Source: Seminavis robusta
Taxonomy: Eukaryota; Bacillariophyta; Bacillariophyceae; Naviculales; Naviculaceae
Direction of reading: 5' to 3'
Assembly: GCA_903772945.1 (NCBI GenBank)
Contig: CAICTM010001883.1
Location: 1-21,154 of the forward strand
Length of the DNA: 21,154 nucleotides
Shown piece after piece: positions 8,496-17,571 of the stretch. Position 1 is the first letter of the stretch. The number at the start of each line of letters is the position of its first letter. A model generated the notes under the pieces. The model saw nothing but the letters and a program-made list of their open reading frames with translations, was not told the DNA's origin and ran no database searches. Position numbers and translations under genes: made by a program.

Positions 8496-9827
8496 TTAAT
8501 GCTGCAAATGTTGAGACTTGCGGAGGGTAAAGTTCCTGTTGGTGGCAGTTTTGAGGAATTTTCCACTAGGGCTGTAAAGGTTGCCGTTGGCCAAGTACAC
8601 ATCACGTTCATCCATGGGGAGGAGCAAAAGGATGAAAACTGTCCCAATAAAGAATGTCGGCGTCGCCATGATGGCGCAACTCCAAGTCTTTGGTCCAAGG
8701 TAGGTTGTGGTGCCCCACACACCCTTGACCTTTTCGGTGCAATGTTCGGACTTGCGAACTTCAAAGTTGTGTTTGGTGGCACTCTTGAAAAATTCACCAC
8801 TGGGCGTGTAGAGTTTCCCGTCCACCATATAGACATCCATCCAATCCGATGGTAACAAGAGCAGAATGATGGCCCATCCTACGACTGTGATGAGCGAAAT
8901 GATAGCAAAGGCCCCCGTCTGAGCCCCGACGTAGCTGTCAAACAAAGAACCAATTGACGTCAGAAAAAGGCAAGGTGATCTCCCTCATCGATTGCACGGC
9001 TTTCGTCCAACATCCGCACTCACCTAGTGGAACCCCACTGTCCTCCTCCTAGCCCTTCCGGTGGGGGATGTCCCAAGATCTTTTCACTGAGGTCCTGTGG
9101 TGCCTGGGCCATGACGGTAATCTTTCCCTCGGCTTCGGTTACCATCGCAAGTACTTCACTCATGGGCCTGCCTTCGATATCTTGTTCATTAATCTGCACA
9201 ATTGTCATGCCATCTTTCAGCTCCGTTTCGGCAAACAGCCCCTTGACAGATCCAACAATTACTCTTCGACTGTTCTTGTGCCGTTCCATGTGCAGTCCCA
9301 CCTTTTGGTCCGCGCTCTCCTTGACAACAGTGGCCCAAATCAGGCCCGGAGGACCAGCCTTGATTGTAATGGAACCCTCGCAGACTTTCAGCATTGCTGT
9401 GGCATCATCGCGCCCCTTGCAAGCCACGCCGTTGATGCTGTAAAGGTGCATACCCACTTCCAAATCGGATCCTGCACAGAGACTGCCTTCCTTGATGGTA
9501 TTGATCACTGGTACAGTTTTGCCTAGTAGCCCAGGCCTGTCGACAACGCCCAATCCAACCAGCGATTCTCGGCTTGGCTTGGTTACCGTCGCAATCACCA
9601 ACTTGACCGGTTCAGGTTCAGGAACTTCTTGGACGGTAGCTTGAACACCTGCCTCGGGAGCTGGGGCATCTGCAGCCGGGGCCTCTTCAGCAGGGGTATC
9701 GGCCCCAGTCTCGATATCCACTTCCACTTTTACCCAACATGACAGGAAGAAGAAACACAAAAGTGGTCAGAAGGAGAACACAACCTTTAGCATCCCTCAT
9801 CGAAACGATCCTACCTTCTTCGGTCAT
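8496..9827 (-). CDS. Two-PDZ membrane protein with a duplicated TM-plus-tail module
   Basis: Three minus-strand exons, 9827-9815, 9726-9024 and 8934-8496, join into 384 residues. Introns are 9814-9727 (88 bases; GTAGGA donor) and 9023-8935 (89 bases; GTGAGT..TTTGACAG). The first exon codes only MTEE plus one base. Residues 5-45 are acidic and Ala/Pro-rich, probably disordered. Two PDZ-like domains follow, about 47-130 (LEVGMHLYSINGVACKGR) and 134-212 (LKDGMTIVQINEQDIEGR). A Gly/Pro linker (PPPEGLGGGQWGSTS) comes next. Residues 249-303 and 327-381 are two copies of one module: a transmembrane helix ending LLLLP, then DVY..(D/N)G.LY(T/S)PSG.F.K.AT..NF..RKS.H. Over the 41 residues from LLLLP on, 25 are identical. 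PDZ domains bind C-terminal peptides or act in protein assembly; the partner here is unknown. I know no family with this order of parts. Confidence in the exon model is high; the exact tiny exon 1 is less certain. Confidence 0.85.
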
Positions 9828-11427
9828 GGTGCTACCTGTGGCAACCTACTCAAACAGTTGAGCTTTTAGGCCAACAAGGTGGCTTTGGAAACAAGGCAAC
9901 TGTATTGTACTCGGCGAGCTCCTCGAGTTGCTTGACACCTTGACTTCTCAACTCACGCAAATGTCGACACTGCTTCGGGAAGAATGCACCAATGCGAGCG
10001 AAGCTTCACGAGTTTTGAGACGTTCTTTGGATCTTGCAAAGATATTTCATGCACGATTCACGGATACAGTGATGGGCACACGAGGTAGACTACCGGTACA
10101 GCCGTACTGCACCGATTGTCCTGCCCCAAAGAAGAGCACAAGAGCACCATTGATGCGGGATGGATTAGGCTGCACAGTGGGCTGTGAACTCTGCCAAGCC
10201 CGTTTGTTTGCTTTCTGTGATGCTGTATGAACAGCCGGCCACAGCGCGTCCTCCATTGCTTCCAGTGCACAGCAGAAAGAACCCCCCGCCAATCGTTCGT
10301 CTTTAACAGAAGCAAACAAGAAGGTTTCTTCATTCAGATAGAGGCAAGGCAAGAGGATAGACAGGATTCGTTCCTCTCGAGCTCCGTTGAGTTCGTGGCT
10401 GAAGGTTGCTTGCTTGCTAGTCTTTCTTGTGGTGACGTACGATTGCTGCTTTGGTCTCTTCCTTTAAGCAACCCTTGACAGTCACCACTGGCAACGCAGC
10501 CCCGAGGAATGAACGTGTGTTGTACAAGACACAAGCAAGAAAGCTGGGAGTCCAATGCGTTGCATTGTTCTTAAACCTGGTGGATCTTTCGCTCGCGGCC
10601 AAGATTTATTTGCATTCCATCTAAAGCTTCGGAACCGGAATTCGGAATGAATGAATCGAATGCTCAAGTCCCACTCGGAAAGCAACTTCGATTGCTTTCG
10701 TCGGGGGCAAATCCACTTGGCTCTGGCAGAGGGCGCTGGAGTCGAGTCGCTTGGACACGATCTTATCGCAAACGGGCCTCGTGCTCCTTTCACCATTAAA
10801 GCCGCAATAGACTTAACGCACATTGGTACACTTTCCAATGATTTAAAAACACTCTTGAAGCCAAAGGTTTCTGAGAATTAATCTGTGCAGCTTTTCATTA
10901 TCGTCTGAAGCTATCATTAAGTATTTGAGTACCGTTCTGTTCATGTTCTATTATTAGAAGGAAGTTCCTAATAACAGCTCTCACCATCATCGATACAAGC
11001 GAGCCAATCCCGAATAAGACGCCTCACTCGCCTACCGGTACAGAACCACGATCCCGCTTAGTTCCCAGCATCCGAGCCAGCAAGAGATAATGGCCAAGCG
11101 TTGATCCTGGACAGGGCAGCAACTTTATGTACAGGTGCAGCACACGTGATAGCGTGTGTGATACCGGTAGCGCCAGTGTCCATTGCATGTTCGAACATCG
11201 CTTGTTCTCAGAAGCTCTCTATCGCTTGAAGATTTAATAATTGGATGCTTCTCCAAGCAGTATTTGGTTCACGCTTGCGTCCACGGCAATTACAAATAGG
11301 ATTAAATAGGCTAGAATGCCCCACTTCATGTCTGAGGAATGGCTCAACTTCAACCCACAGAGATTCCACTCTGATCATGGTGGATGAAAAAGCCCATGTT
11401 AATTTGAGCTGGCAAAAAAACAGCTCT
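9828..11427. other. Spacer with ORF fragments; no complete gene
   Basis: A stop-free stretch on the plus strand (about 9868-10230) reads like coding sequence in its first half, with a heptad-like segment ELLELLDTLTSQLTQM followed by RRSLDLAKIFHARFTDT. It has no start at its 5' end and turns into low-quality sequence containing a TACCGGTA word at 10091. A 76-codon ATG frame at 10651-10881 shows no domain. TACCGGTA also occurs at 11033 and 11162. I take the first stretch as a possible remnant exon and the second as unproven. Confidence 0.35.
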
Positions 11428-11759
11428 GCAAGGTCAGGAACCAGACTGCAATCCTTTTTTGACAGTTTCTCAAATGAGAAAGTAGTTTCTCATTTGAGAA
11501 ACTAAGTTCTGAAATGAGAAAGTTAGTTTCTCATTTGGTTGAAATGAGAAACTATCTTTTGAAATGAGAAACTATTTATGAAACTGCTAGTACATGTGTA
11601 GTGATTTCTTCCAGAAATGAGAAACTATTTTATCAAATGAGAAACTAAAACTGTTAGTTTCTCAAATTGAGAAACTAAAAATGAGAAACTAAAACTAAAA
11701 ATGAGAAACTAAAACTGTTTGAAAAATTTCAAAACATCATTGGGGTTTCCTGACCTTGC
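11428..11759. repeat. Two-orientation AATGAGAAACTA array bounded by short inverted repeats
   Basis: Between 11464 and 11716 the core GAGAAA occurs ten times on the plus strand and four times as TTTCTC, mostly within the longer words AATGAGAAACTA or AGTTTCTCATTT. Some opposing pairs make perfect hairpins: 11654-11665 pairs with 11667-11678 over 12 bases around a single A. The block is flanked by GCAAGGTCAGGAACC (11428-11442) and the inverse of GCAAGGTCAGGAAACC (11744-11759), a 15/16-base inverted match with one inserted base. A lone TTGAGAAACT recurs near 12306. It looks like a small non-autonomous element or a satellite-like amplification; I found no target-site duplication. Confidence 0.8.
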
Positions 11760-11967
11760 TGTCAAGCCGCTGGTAGTGCGTATTGACTTTCCGCAGCAAA
11801 AACTGTATCAATTGACGCTTTGTCTCTTTCGGAAGCGAATCGAATGCCATGTTGAACCCCAGCAACTTCTCCTCTAGTATCCTCCACCAGGTAATGTGAA
11901 CCGGTGCTGGCAGTTGGCCTGCAGTTTCAATCATGTACATTGTAGATCTAGTGGGCTCTTTCAGCAC
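11737..11967 (-). pseudogene. Orphan coding-like fragment (about 76 codons)
   Basis: The minus-strand frame opens at a GTG; its first ATG is about ten codons in. It reads as plausible protein: PAPVHITWWRILEEKLLGF, then FDSLPKETKRQLIQFLL and HYQRLDSKVRKPQ before a stop. The right-hand inverted repeat of the AATGAGAAACTA block overlaps its last codons. I recognise no domain and find no partner exon. It could be a truncated exon of a lost gene, part of a mobile element, or chance. Confidence that it derives from real coding sequence is modest. Confidence 0.3.
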
Positions 11968-13244
11968 AACTCCCCTTGCGTGTTGGTAGTAACACTTTTG
12001 TTTTGTTTTTGGTTTGGTTTGGTTTGGAAAATGGGTTGGGCATGCAAATTGGTTCTTCTCTCTTCTAGCTTAGCTAGCTAGCTAGTAAAGTACCAGTAAG
12101 AGTAGGTTGGCTGAGCAATGGAGTACTCAGTACAGCGAGTTGGGGACTATTGGGGAGCAGAAGTGAGTGGCCATGGAACTCGAACCTATTGCGAATCCAA
12201 TCTAACCTGGCATTCGCTTGTTTTTGCGAATACTACCAGCTATCGGAACCACTTTGGGCTTGATCATCAGTCACTATAGTACCGGTACCGTATGGTATAG
12301 GTTATTTGAGAAACTGAGGAGTCGAGTCGAGTCACTCGCTCTGATGCTTTGTGCCGTAGAACAAACTGCATGAGAATTCGATTGATTTGTTCTCCAGACT
12401 CTTGGGGCCAAGGAACTTGCTGCATTCTCCTTGTACATGTAACTCTAGCTAGCTAATAGCTCTACCAGCTCTAGCTAGTAGACGTGATGGCAAGCCTTCA
12501 AGCCCTTCAACAGCTTGGTCGTCAAACCAATTCATATCGATCTCGTCAAACTTCCTTTTGGACTTCGCATTGAATACGTGGCTCCCTGATCCAGACGTCT
12601 CTCAGCATCTCGCACGTGGTCAGCAGCAGCCCTGCCCTCCTCCATGTTCAATGTTCTAGCATGACGATCACCGTTTCAAGTGGTTTCCTAATTCGCTAGA
12701 GTCATGTTAAATCGTGCTCTTTTGATGATATTATTTTGGGGAACAGCCTGGCCTTACGTAATAGTGTTACGCTTACCAGTATTCTGGTATTCTCGTCGCT
12801 GGCCAGCCACTAGCTAGCTAGCTCCAGCGTAAGAATTGCTCGGATCTCTGCAATTTGTAGCTTCCTGGTTCCAGGCCAACGACAGCATTATCAAAACCGA
12901 AGGAAGCAAGGCTACGGTTACCGGTGGTTGGAACATCGCCGTCGTGTCAGATTTTGGCTGGTGAAACGAAGGACAAACTTTTTGACTTGCTTACCTGGTC
13001 TCATTGTTGTATCCCTGCTAACGTTGTCAAAGGAAACCACTTGGCGGAAGATAGTTTCAGCTTCAATCCATCATAATCTCATTCATTGACGGACCCAGCA
13101 AGCTACCCATTGATTATTAGTGCCATTGTAACGATCTGATCGAAATCCGTTTTGATAATTCCGTTACTTGTCTCTCTGTTTCAAAATCCACAGAACAACA
13201 CAACAACGCCTGTTTCCCTCTCGATTGAAATACTATCATAAATC
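11968..13244. other. Spacer upstream of LRR gene 2
   Basis: No gene is supported here. Contents: a GGTTT run (about 12010-12027), CTAG tracts at 12070-12086, 12445-12480 and 12811-12823, and a TACCGGTA word at 12280. Close to the LRR gene 2 start, a pyrimidine-rich stretch ends in CCACAG at 13193, 51 bases before the ATG, and could be a 3' splice site or simply a leader motif. Confidence 0.45.
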
Positions 13245-14534
13245 ATGAACGCAGCCGCTGTTGATAACACCGACGCTTCTACAGCCTCTGACGGTAGCGA
13301 AAACAACAACCGCAGCAAACAGCAAATGGCGATGGTCCGACGCATCGTAAGCCGTGTTCTAATGCCCATCCGGAAGTGTCGGGTGAAGCGAACCAATGTG
13401 ATTGATCAACTCAAGCAGAATGATGAAGAGTTTTCGGTACTCAAGTTGGATGGGAGCCACACAGTGCTGAATCTGGATCGTCTGGTGGATGCCATTGAAT
13501 GCAACACGACCGTCAAGAACATTCAGATCCACGGTGGCCTCATCGCCAATCTACCGCTGGAACAACAACACTTGTTGTGGCACGCGCTGGGGAAGCTACC
13601 CAAGTTGGAAGAGATCCATTTCAAGTACTTTTTGGAATTCCCGTTGATGCTCGATGGACTCAACTGCTTGCTGGACCGAGCCAAGGGAGTCCGCAAGTTA
13701 ACCGTCTACGACAGTGTCCTTTACACGCGCAACTACGACGATCGACTCATTACGCTGGAACAACACGAGAACCTAAAGACGGTCTTTTTCAGTCAGTTGC
13801 GCATTCCGGAAGGACGCGTCTTGGATCCCATTGTTCAGTCCATTGTTACCGCTCCCAATCTTTCCAATCTCACCATTCGCATCCCTCGAAAGAAGAAGAA
13901 TCTAGTCACCACGGAAACACTCCGTCGCTTGGTTCGGGATTGCGCCAACTTGAAGATTCTCGAGCTACGACGTATTGTCCTGCGAGATGAACACATTATT
14001 CAAATGGCCAAGGACCTGGAAGAGACACAAAACAAAAAGTGTCCAGAGGGAGAAGAACCCAAGAGCAAAATCAAGGAAGTTACTGTGCAATGTGATGATA
14101 CCCTTCGTGAAGACTGCTGTGCTGCTTTGGGTTCCTTGCTCAAGAACAATTCCACCATTACTCGTCTCGAAGTTTGGGGACAAAAGGTGGTGGAAGATGG
14201 GTTTGTCGAAGTCATTAGCTCGCTCAAGGAGAACAAGACTCTCAAGGTCCTGCATCTCAGTCATGATATTGGTGACAAGGGCAATTCCGCCTTGACGGAT
14301 CTACTCAAGCAAAACTACGTCATGGAGACACTCTACATGAGATCTTTCGGAGACCCTACCATGATGGCCAAGACGGATTACTTTTTGAAACTCAATGCTA
14401 CCAGTCTGCGCGGACTTCAACTGGATATCAACATGAACCGGGCCAAGTTGGTGGAGAAACTGGAAAAACACAATGAGGAACTCAATCATTTGTATTTCAT
14501 CCTGCGAGGGAATCCCAACGTGTTTGATGCTTAG
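13245..14534 (+). CDS. Leucine-rich-repeat protein 2 (paralogue of protein 1), intronless
   Basis: The ATG-started single exon encodes 429 residues. Residues 1-30 are polar (Ala, Asn, Ser, Asp), followed by a strongly basic segment (31-53, VRRIVSRVLMPIRKCRVKR) that could act in nuclear or membrane-surface localisation. LRR units follow: FSVLKLDG (63-70), LEEIHFKYF (121-129), VRKLTVYDS (149-157), LSNLTIRI (206-213), LKILELRRI (236-244), ITRLEVWG (305-312) and LKVLHLSHD (333-341). It aligns end to end with LRR protein 1: SQL after the fifth unit, TAPNL, LELRR, L..LSHD, LRGNP near the C terminus. It lacks the Asn/Ser tract. A charged insert (about 258-278) sits where protein 1 has HHLAHKTNPTG. 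No catalytic domain is visible. The same orientation as genes 1 and 3 suggests a local family cluster, with the PDZ gene and spacers between. Confidence 0.9.
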   Translation: MNAAAVDNTDASTASDGSENNNRSKQQMAMVRRIVSRVLMPIRKCRVKRTNVIDQLKQNDEEFSVLKLDGSHTVLNLDRLVDAIECNTTVKNIQIHGGLIANLPLEQQHLLWHALGKLPKLEEIHFKYFLEFPLMLDGLNCLLDRAKGVRKLTVYDSVLYTRNYDDRLITLEQHENLKTVFFSQLRIPEGRVLDPIVQSIVTAPNLSNLTIRIPRKKKNLVTTETLRRLVRDCANLKILELRRIVLRDEHIIQMAKDLEETQNKKCPEGEEPKSKIKEVTVQCDDTLREDCCAALGSLLKNNSTITRLEVWGQKVVEDGFVEVISSLKENKTLKVLHLSHDIGDKGNSALTDLLKQNYVMETLYMRSFGDPTMMAKTDYFLKLNATSLRGLQLDINMNRAKLVEKLEKHNEELNHLYFILRGNPNVFDA

Positions 14535-15660
14535 AGAATGCTTGGTAATGAATGGTTCCTTTGAGTGTATAGAGCAAAAGAGAGCAACAGCTACAGGTAG
14601 CACTGCCAAGCAAATTAAAAAAAGAGACGGCAGTGATGATACTCAGTGGCGATGCCGCAGCAAAGGAAGTAGTGTTTTAAGCTTCTAGTGTACAATAGAT
14701 TTAGTTTTTGAATCGATTATCAAACAAAGCAATTAGCGTTTATAGTTCTATTATTGGTTCGTCGGTTTTTGTTCCGTGATGTCCTCAACACCTGTAGCGA
14801 CAACTCCTACCACATGTAGTGTCGAAGGCAAAGCTTGGGCCATCGAGCAAGGTTTCAGGAGCTCCTGAGAGATAGCAACCCCTGCTATATGGCTAGTTTT
14901 GCCAGTCTGAAGCAAGGTGATGGTTGTAGTCTACTTCAAGATAGATCTTCCTTGCCGCTTCGCATTCCCATGCAATCCAGCCGGAGCCAGATCCACTTTG
15001 CTCAACAACCCTGCGAATACATGCAGCAAGCAAGAAAGCTCATACTAGTAGCACCCGTACCAACCTTGCTTCAAGCCAAGCAAACTGGTAGTTAGTCCTA
15101 GCTACTAGTACTAGTAGAGTAGGTTGCTACCGTACGTACGGTAGACAGTAGGGCCCAATCATTGGCAAGCATCCTTGCCACCAGCTGCACCAGCAACTAG
15201 GCCCGGTTCCGTGTCCACCAAAACTGCATGTACATGTAGATTGTGTAGATGAGAGGATAGATCAGAGCCTCCCCACCAAAAGGAGTGATTGTTGGAAAGC
15301 TGATGAGTGAGGCCACGTACCGTACGAATAGATCTGCTTGCCCAAGCGACCCAGTGGTGAAACACAAAAACCGCCCGGGTGGTCATCAGTGAACGTGGGC
15401 TGTCACCTGGCTGTTCCAATGACAACTTCAAGGTTGAAGAAGGGTTGAAGAGCAGTGGCAATAGAAGAGTGTCGTCAGCACACTCCTCGTTGCTCTTTGA
15501 CTTGTCTGTTAAGCTCTGTTGCTGTCTGTTGTTGGCTTGCCCCAATGACAACCATCGCAGAGAGCCGTCGTCATCGCTGACCTGTCTTTTGTTGTTTTTC
15601 TTGTGGAAAGAGAATCTGATTTTATACGTAGCAATGACAACATCAAGTTGAAACAGCACC
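14535..15660. other. Spacer downstream of LRR gene 2
   Basis: Short plus-strand frames at 14473-14688 and 14835-15095 lack domains. Two perfect palindromes lie at 15102-15117 and 15127-15144. Between 15417 and 15684 there are three degenerate copies of a segment beginning CAATGACAAC. A 249-codon minus-strand frame (15159-15908) starts at GTG, has no domain and lies antisense to the pseudogene below, so it is not called. Confidence 0.45.
15102..15144. repeat. Pair of perfect palindromes
   Basis: CTACTAGTACTAGTAG (15102-15117) and CTACCGTACGTACGGTAG (15127-15144) are each perfectly self-complementary and only nine bases apart. Function is unknown. Confidence 0.85.
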
Positions 15661-15684
15661 TGTGGAGTGTCGTCATCACTGTCG
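15417..15684 (+). repeat. Three degenerate copies of a CAATGACAAC-led segment
   Basis: Copies start at 15417, 15543 and 15632. The first and third share CAATGACAAC, TCAAG, TTGAA, AGCA and GAGTGTCGTCA in the same order; the second shares CAATGACAAC and GTCGTCATC. They lie directly 5' of the dioxygenase pseudogene. Confidence 0.5.
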
Positions 15685-16656
15685 TTTCCGGTACCAGTGG
15701 TACCCTCGTGGCCGTGGTGTCCTGGATGGCTTTGTTGTGATTCGAGGCCTCTTGGACGAGGCGACAGTCCGCAAAATGGTGGCAGCGGGTGAAGACTTTG
15801 AGCCCAGCCCAGAGAACCCCAACGTGCATGCCTCTCGGGTGGCTTTGACTCCAGGTGTCTTTCAAGATGTGGCTGCGTTCCTGAACTTATGCAGTTGGAT
15901 CCAGCCACTCAAACATTGCGAGTGATTCAGTACGAAATGTCAATCATTACCTTGTGGTTTATTCAAAAAAGTGAAGGAGGGCACTCTTGCTCACTTTTTC
16001 TTGACGGTTTGTCCATTCATCTTGGAGCAGGTGACTTTTTCTTTTCTCGTAACATTTTGGACATCACCAGGTGTGACTGGCATGTGGATGGACACGGCCT
16101 TTGGCCAGAGTCGTATGCCCCTTGTGAAGCCTCCAAAAGTTCTGGGAAGGATCAAGATGGGATCGATGCGTGGATTGCGCTCGACAACATGCCCATCGAG
16201 TACGAAGGGTCCATGGCTGTGTCAGAAGCGTGTGCTGGACCTTCGGGCAGGAGATGTTGTTTTTGAAAGCCGAAACCTCTTTCATCGAACCTTGCAAGTA
16301 ACGTCGGCGGGGAAGGAACATTACATTGGGAAATTGGGTCGATCCAACTTGCATCGCTAGCTACTCCATTCGCTACACGGTCGGATCAGCCATTTTGCCG
16401 ACTGGCTATTGTTGGATGGAATGGAGAATCCTGATGAATCGAATCCAGACATTGCGGGGTGGACGCTGGATGAGGTTGCTGAGAAGAAACCATATTGTTG
16501 GTGTCCCAAGGTCTGGCCCTCGCGACCTGACATTTTACAGGAACTTTGCAAGCATTAGGTCGTCAAATAGAGGCAGCCAAAGAAAAGTACAAAGCTACCC
16601 AAGCCAGGCTCTTGGCAGACGTGGCAAAAGCCAAAGATGCTGCTAATGCTTGCTAG
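15680..16656 (+). pseudogene. Broken phytanoyl-CoA dioxygenase (PhyH)-like gene
   Basis: Pieces of one PhyH-like protein follow each other in order but in changing frames. Piece 1 has DGFVVIRGLLDEATVRKM (about 15722-15775), the usual N-terminal motif. Then ELMQLDPATQTLRVIQYE, and CDWHVDGHG at about 16072-16098, the HxD iron-binding pair. Next come DAWIALDNMPIEYEGSMAV, then LRAGDVVFESRNLFHRTL (about 16237-16290) with the distal histidine. YSIRYTVGSAILPTG and GWTLDEVAEKKPYCW follow, ending in a coiled-coil-like QIEAAKEKYKA and a stop at 16654-16656. Lesions: frameshifts near 15876, 16000, 16423 and 16545; a deletion with frame change near 16220-16230; and a stop plus shift at 16358-16361 caused by an extra TAGC after NLHR. 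Family function: Fe(II)/2-oxoglutarate-dependent hydroxylation. With this many lesions it cannot make a full-length enzyme; splicing does not explain them. Confidence 0.85.
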
Positions 16657-17571
16657 AACGGAATAGAAAGTCATGAAGATTGATTGAACCAACTCGCATG
16701 CCCAGAACTGAAAGCTAAGTGAGCACCAAGCGCCCTTCAGCAGGTAACAACTGTAGCCAACTACCTGCAGTGCAAAGAGAGGAAAAGGGTTAGGTTTTGG
16801 TTTATCCGGTATTGCTCTGTGACATGAATGAAGGTTTTGAAAATGGCATTCACGCCATGGGCAATCAATCACAGCCGTGGGCAACCATTCTCAAAGGCAA
16901 ATTGAAGTACCTGCAATTATGACATAGAGCAGCCCGGTAGCAAACACATTAATAATCCCATGGACATCCTTTTTGGGCGTTTTTAAGGATCATTCCAAAT
17001 GACCCTGTTCGGGAGCAGTAATACGTACCAGGTACATGTGAGTTGATCACATGGACAACAGATCTCATAGGCATATTTGAGTAGTTACAAATGGCCATTG
17101 TTTCCAGCAGCGGCACTGCATGTGCATTTATTTGTTCCGTTGACAGCCATTTTTATACGTAGGAATACTTTCGGACTTCCAACGTCCAATGCATTCTAGC
17201 AGCACGCACCACTCCATGTGTACCACACCATGCATCCCTTGGGAGGAAGCCATTCTCATGCGGATTTCAAAATGGCCACTGTGTGCAGCATTGTTACATG
17301 TATCCTCAGCCCAAGGACGGCCAACTCTTACGGTAGGCATGTTTGCGTATGTCCATGGGACAGCGGTTTCCGACAGGGCTTGGAGGGAGGAATAGATTGG
17401 TTCGCTGGCTTATTGCGTTGGCTTTACACCCACCAACAACAACGGCCGGAGCATTCAGCTTCAGAACTGTGACGATCTCATTGACACAATGGGAAACCTG
17501 AGCTTACAGATCCGCACATTTGCTATCTTCCAGTATCTATCTATCTAATACCGTAGTAAAGTCAGAGCAAG
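16657..17571. other. Spacer upstream of LRR gene 3
   Basis: No gene is supported. Overlapping plus-strand frames at 17189-17472 have no domain. A short TATC run lies at about 17535-17546. A TATCTTCCAG at 17524-17533, 38 bases before the next ATG, resembles a 3' splice site. Confidence 0.45.

Noticed and set aside
8315..8855. Plus- and minus-strand frames across the last exon of the PDZ gene
   Set aside because: They are shadows of the duplicated membrane module in other frames.
9027..9526. Plus-strand frames of 138 and 152 codons
   Set aside because: They are antisense to the PDZ-coding exon, whose domains are clear on the minus strand.
10651..10881. 76-codon plus-strand ATG frame
   Set aside because: Composition is not unreasonable, but there is no domain, no neighbouring exon and no other support.
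12010..12027. GGTTT run resembling a telomere-type repeat
   Set aside because: Only about three units, and not TTAGGG or TTTAGGG; a simple microsatellite.
13499..13990. 163-codon plus-strand frame within LRR gene 2
   Set aside because: It is a shadow frame of the LRR coding sequence.
15159..15908. 249-codon minus-strand frame
   Set aside because: It starts at GTG, has no domain and is antisense to the readable dioxygenase pseudogene.
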